Positions 5,273-5,624 of a stretch of 5,624 nt of DNA are shown one piece after another (position 1 is the first letter of the stretch; the number at the start of each line of letters is the position of its first letter). Where the stretch lies: positions 1 through 5,624 of the forward strand of contig JAKQWJ010000043.1 in assembly GCA_029562045.1 (NCBI GenBank), read 5' to 3'. The notes beneath the pieces are model-generated. The model searched no databases and was not told where the DNA came from. It saw nothing but the letters and a program-made list of their open reading frames with translations. The DNA is from Spirochaetota bacterium. GTDB taxonomy: Bacteria; Spirochaetota; Spirochaetia; DTKZ01. A program made the translations under genes and the position numbers.

Positions 5273-5624
5273 TTATTTTTTTCCGATTTCTTTGTAAATC
5301 GCGTTGCGCAGATCGAGGTAATTGAGCTTCTTATAGGCGTCCTCTACGGCAACCTTGAAAGGCGCCAGATCGGGATATACGAAATTCAATCCGCCCTGCT
5401 TCATGATTCCTTCCACCCGATCGGCTTCCGTAAGCACCCACCGCGCGGATTCCGCCCCTGTTTCCCTTGCCGTGGAGAGGAACATCTTCTGGAGATCCTC
5501 GGGCAGGGTTTTGAACCATTTTTCCCCGCAGATCAGCCCCTGCAGCAGCTGGAAATGGCTCGTCTTGGTCAGATGGGTGATAACTTCGAAGATCTTCGAC
5601 GGATAGGTGGATGTGCTCTGCGCT
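5273..5624 (-). CDS. TRAP transporter periplasmic solute-binding protein (DctP family), C-terminal 116 residues; N-terminus beyond the window
   Basis: The frame is open from the right edge to a TAA at 5273-5275. The visible part starts STSTYPSKIFEV (about 3-14), the place where DctP-family proteins have a loop followed by a K-F/Y-EV helix. GEKWFKTLPEDLQKMF (33-48) then gives the conserved EKW..LP motif, followed by the long C-terminal helices (TARETGAESARWVLTEADRV) and the typical Lys-rich end. About two thirds of the protein, including the signal peptide and the ligand-binding Arg, is outside the window. Consequently the substrate cannot be predicted. This periplasmic protein captures the solute and hands it to the small and large permease subunits encoded next. 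Confidence 0.93.
   Translation of the reverse strand, partial: AQSTSTYPSKIFEVITHLTKTSHFQLLQGLICGEKWFKTLPEDLQKMFLSTARETGAESARWVLTEADRVEGIMKQGGLNFVYPDLAPFKVAVEDAYKKLNYLDLRNAIYKEIGKK

Overview
The window holds six genes or gene parts and one gene fragment, all reading on the minus strand. From the right edge leftwards (the direction of transcription) they are: the C-terminal part of a TRAP transporter solute-binding protein, the small TRAP membrane subunit, the large TRAP permease, a degraded tail of a branched-chain amino acid ABC transporter ATPase (LivF/LivG type), a dihydroorotate/dihydropyrimidine dehydrogenase-like flavoprotein with a C-terminal two-cluster ferredoxin domain, a Gfo/Idh/MocA-family oxidoreductase, and, after a very GC-rich gap, the start and most of an exported LysM + M23-type (LytM-like) cell-envelope protein that runs off the left edge.

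The organism is a bacterium with a periplasm-type uptake system (TRAP) and probably an anaerobic or microaerobic lifestyle (ferredoxin-linked flavoenzyme). The form of the degenerate LytM domain, with its YIYVYAGN and NLYFIVY segments, reminds me of spirochaete envelope proteins. That is recollection and not a database result, so I hold the phylum weakly.

Two blocks of different character meet near 3330-3415. The left block (about 1-3330) is very GC-rich, so that long spurious open frames appear on the opposite strand. The right block (about 3415-5624, the TRAP genes) is visibly more AT-rich and uses more A/T-ending codons. The LivF/LivG tail sits just on the GC-rich side of this junction, 19 bases ahead of the dehydrogenase start. 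The simplest reading is that the dehydrogenase and oxidoreductase genes once followed a liv-type ABC transporter operon, which was cut away and replaced upstream by a TRAP transporter from a different genomic background.

Functionally, the present arrangement looks like a catabolic uptake-plus-oxidation module: TRAP imports an organic acid or similar solute, while the flavin/iron-sulfur dehydrogenase and the NAD(P)-dependent oxidoreductase act on it or its products. Neither enzyme's substrate can be read from sequence. A strong hairpin followed by six U residues lies between the binding-protein gene and the two permease genes. It would act as a partial terminator, giving more binding protein than membrane subunits. 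The LysM/M23 protein is likely a separate transcription unit.
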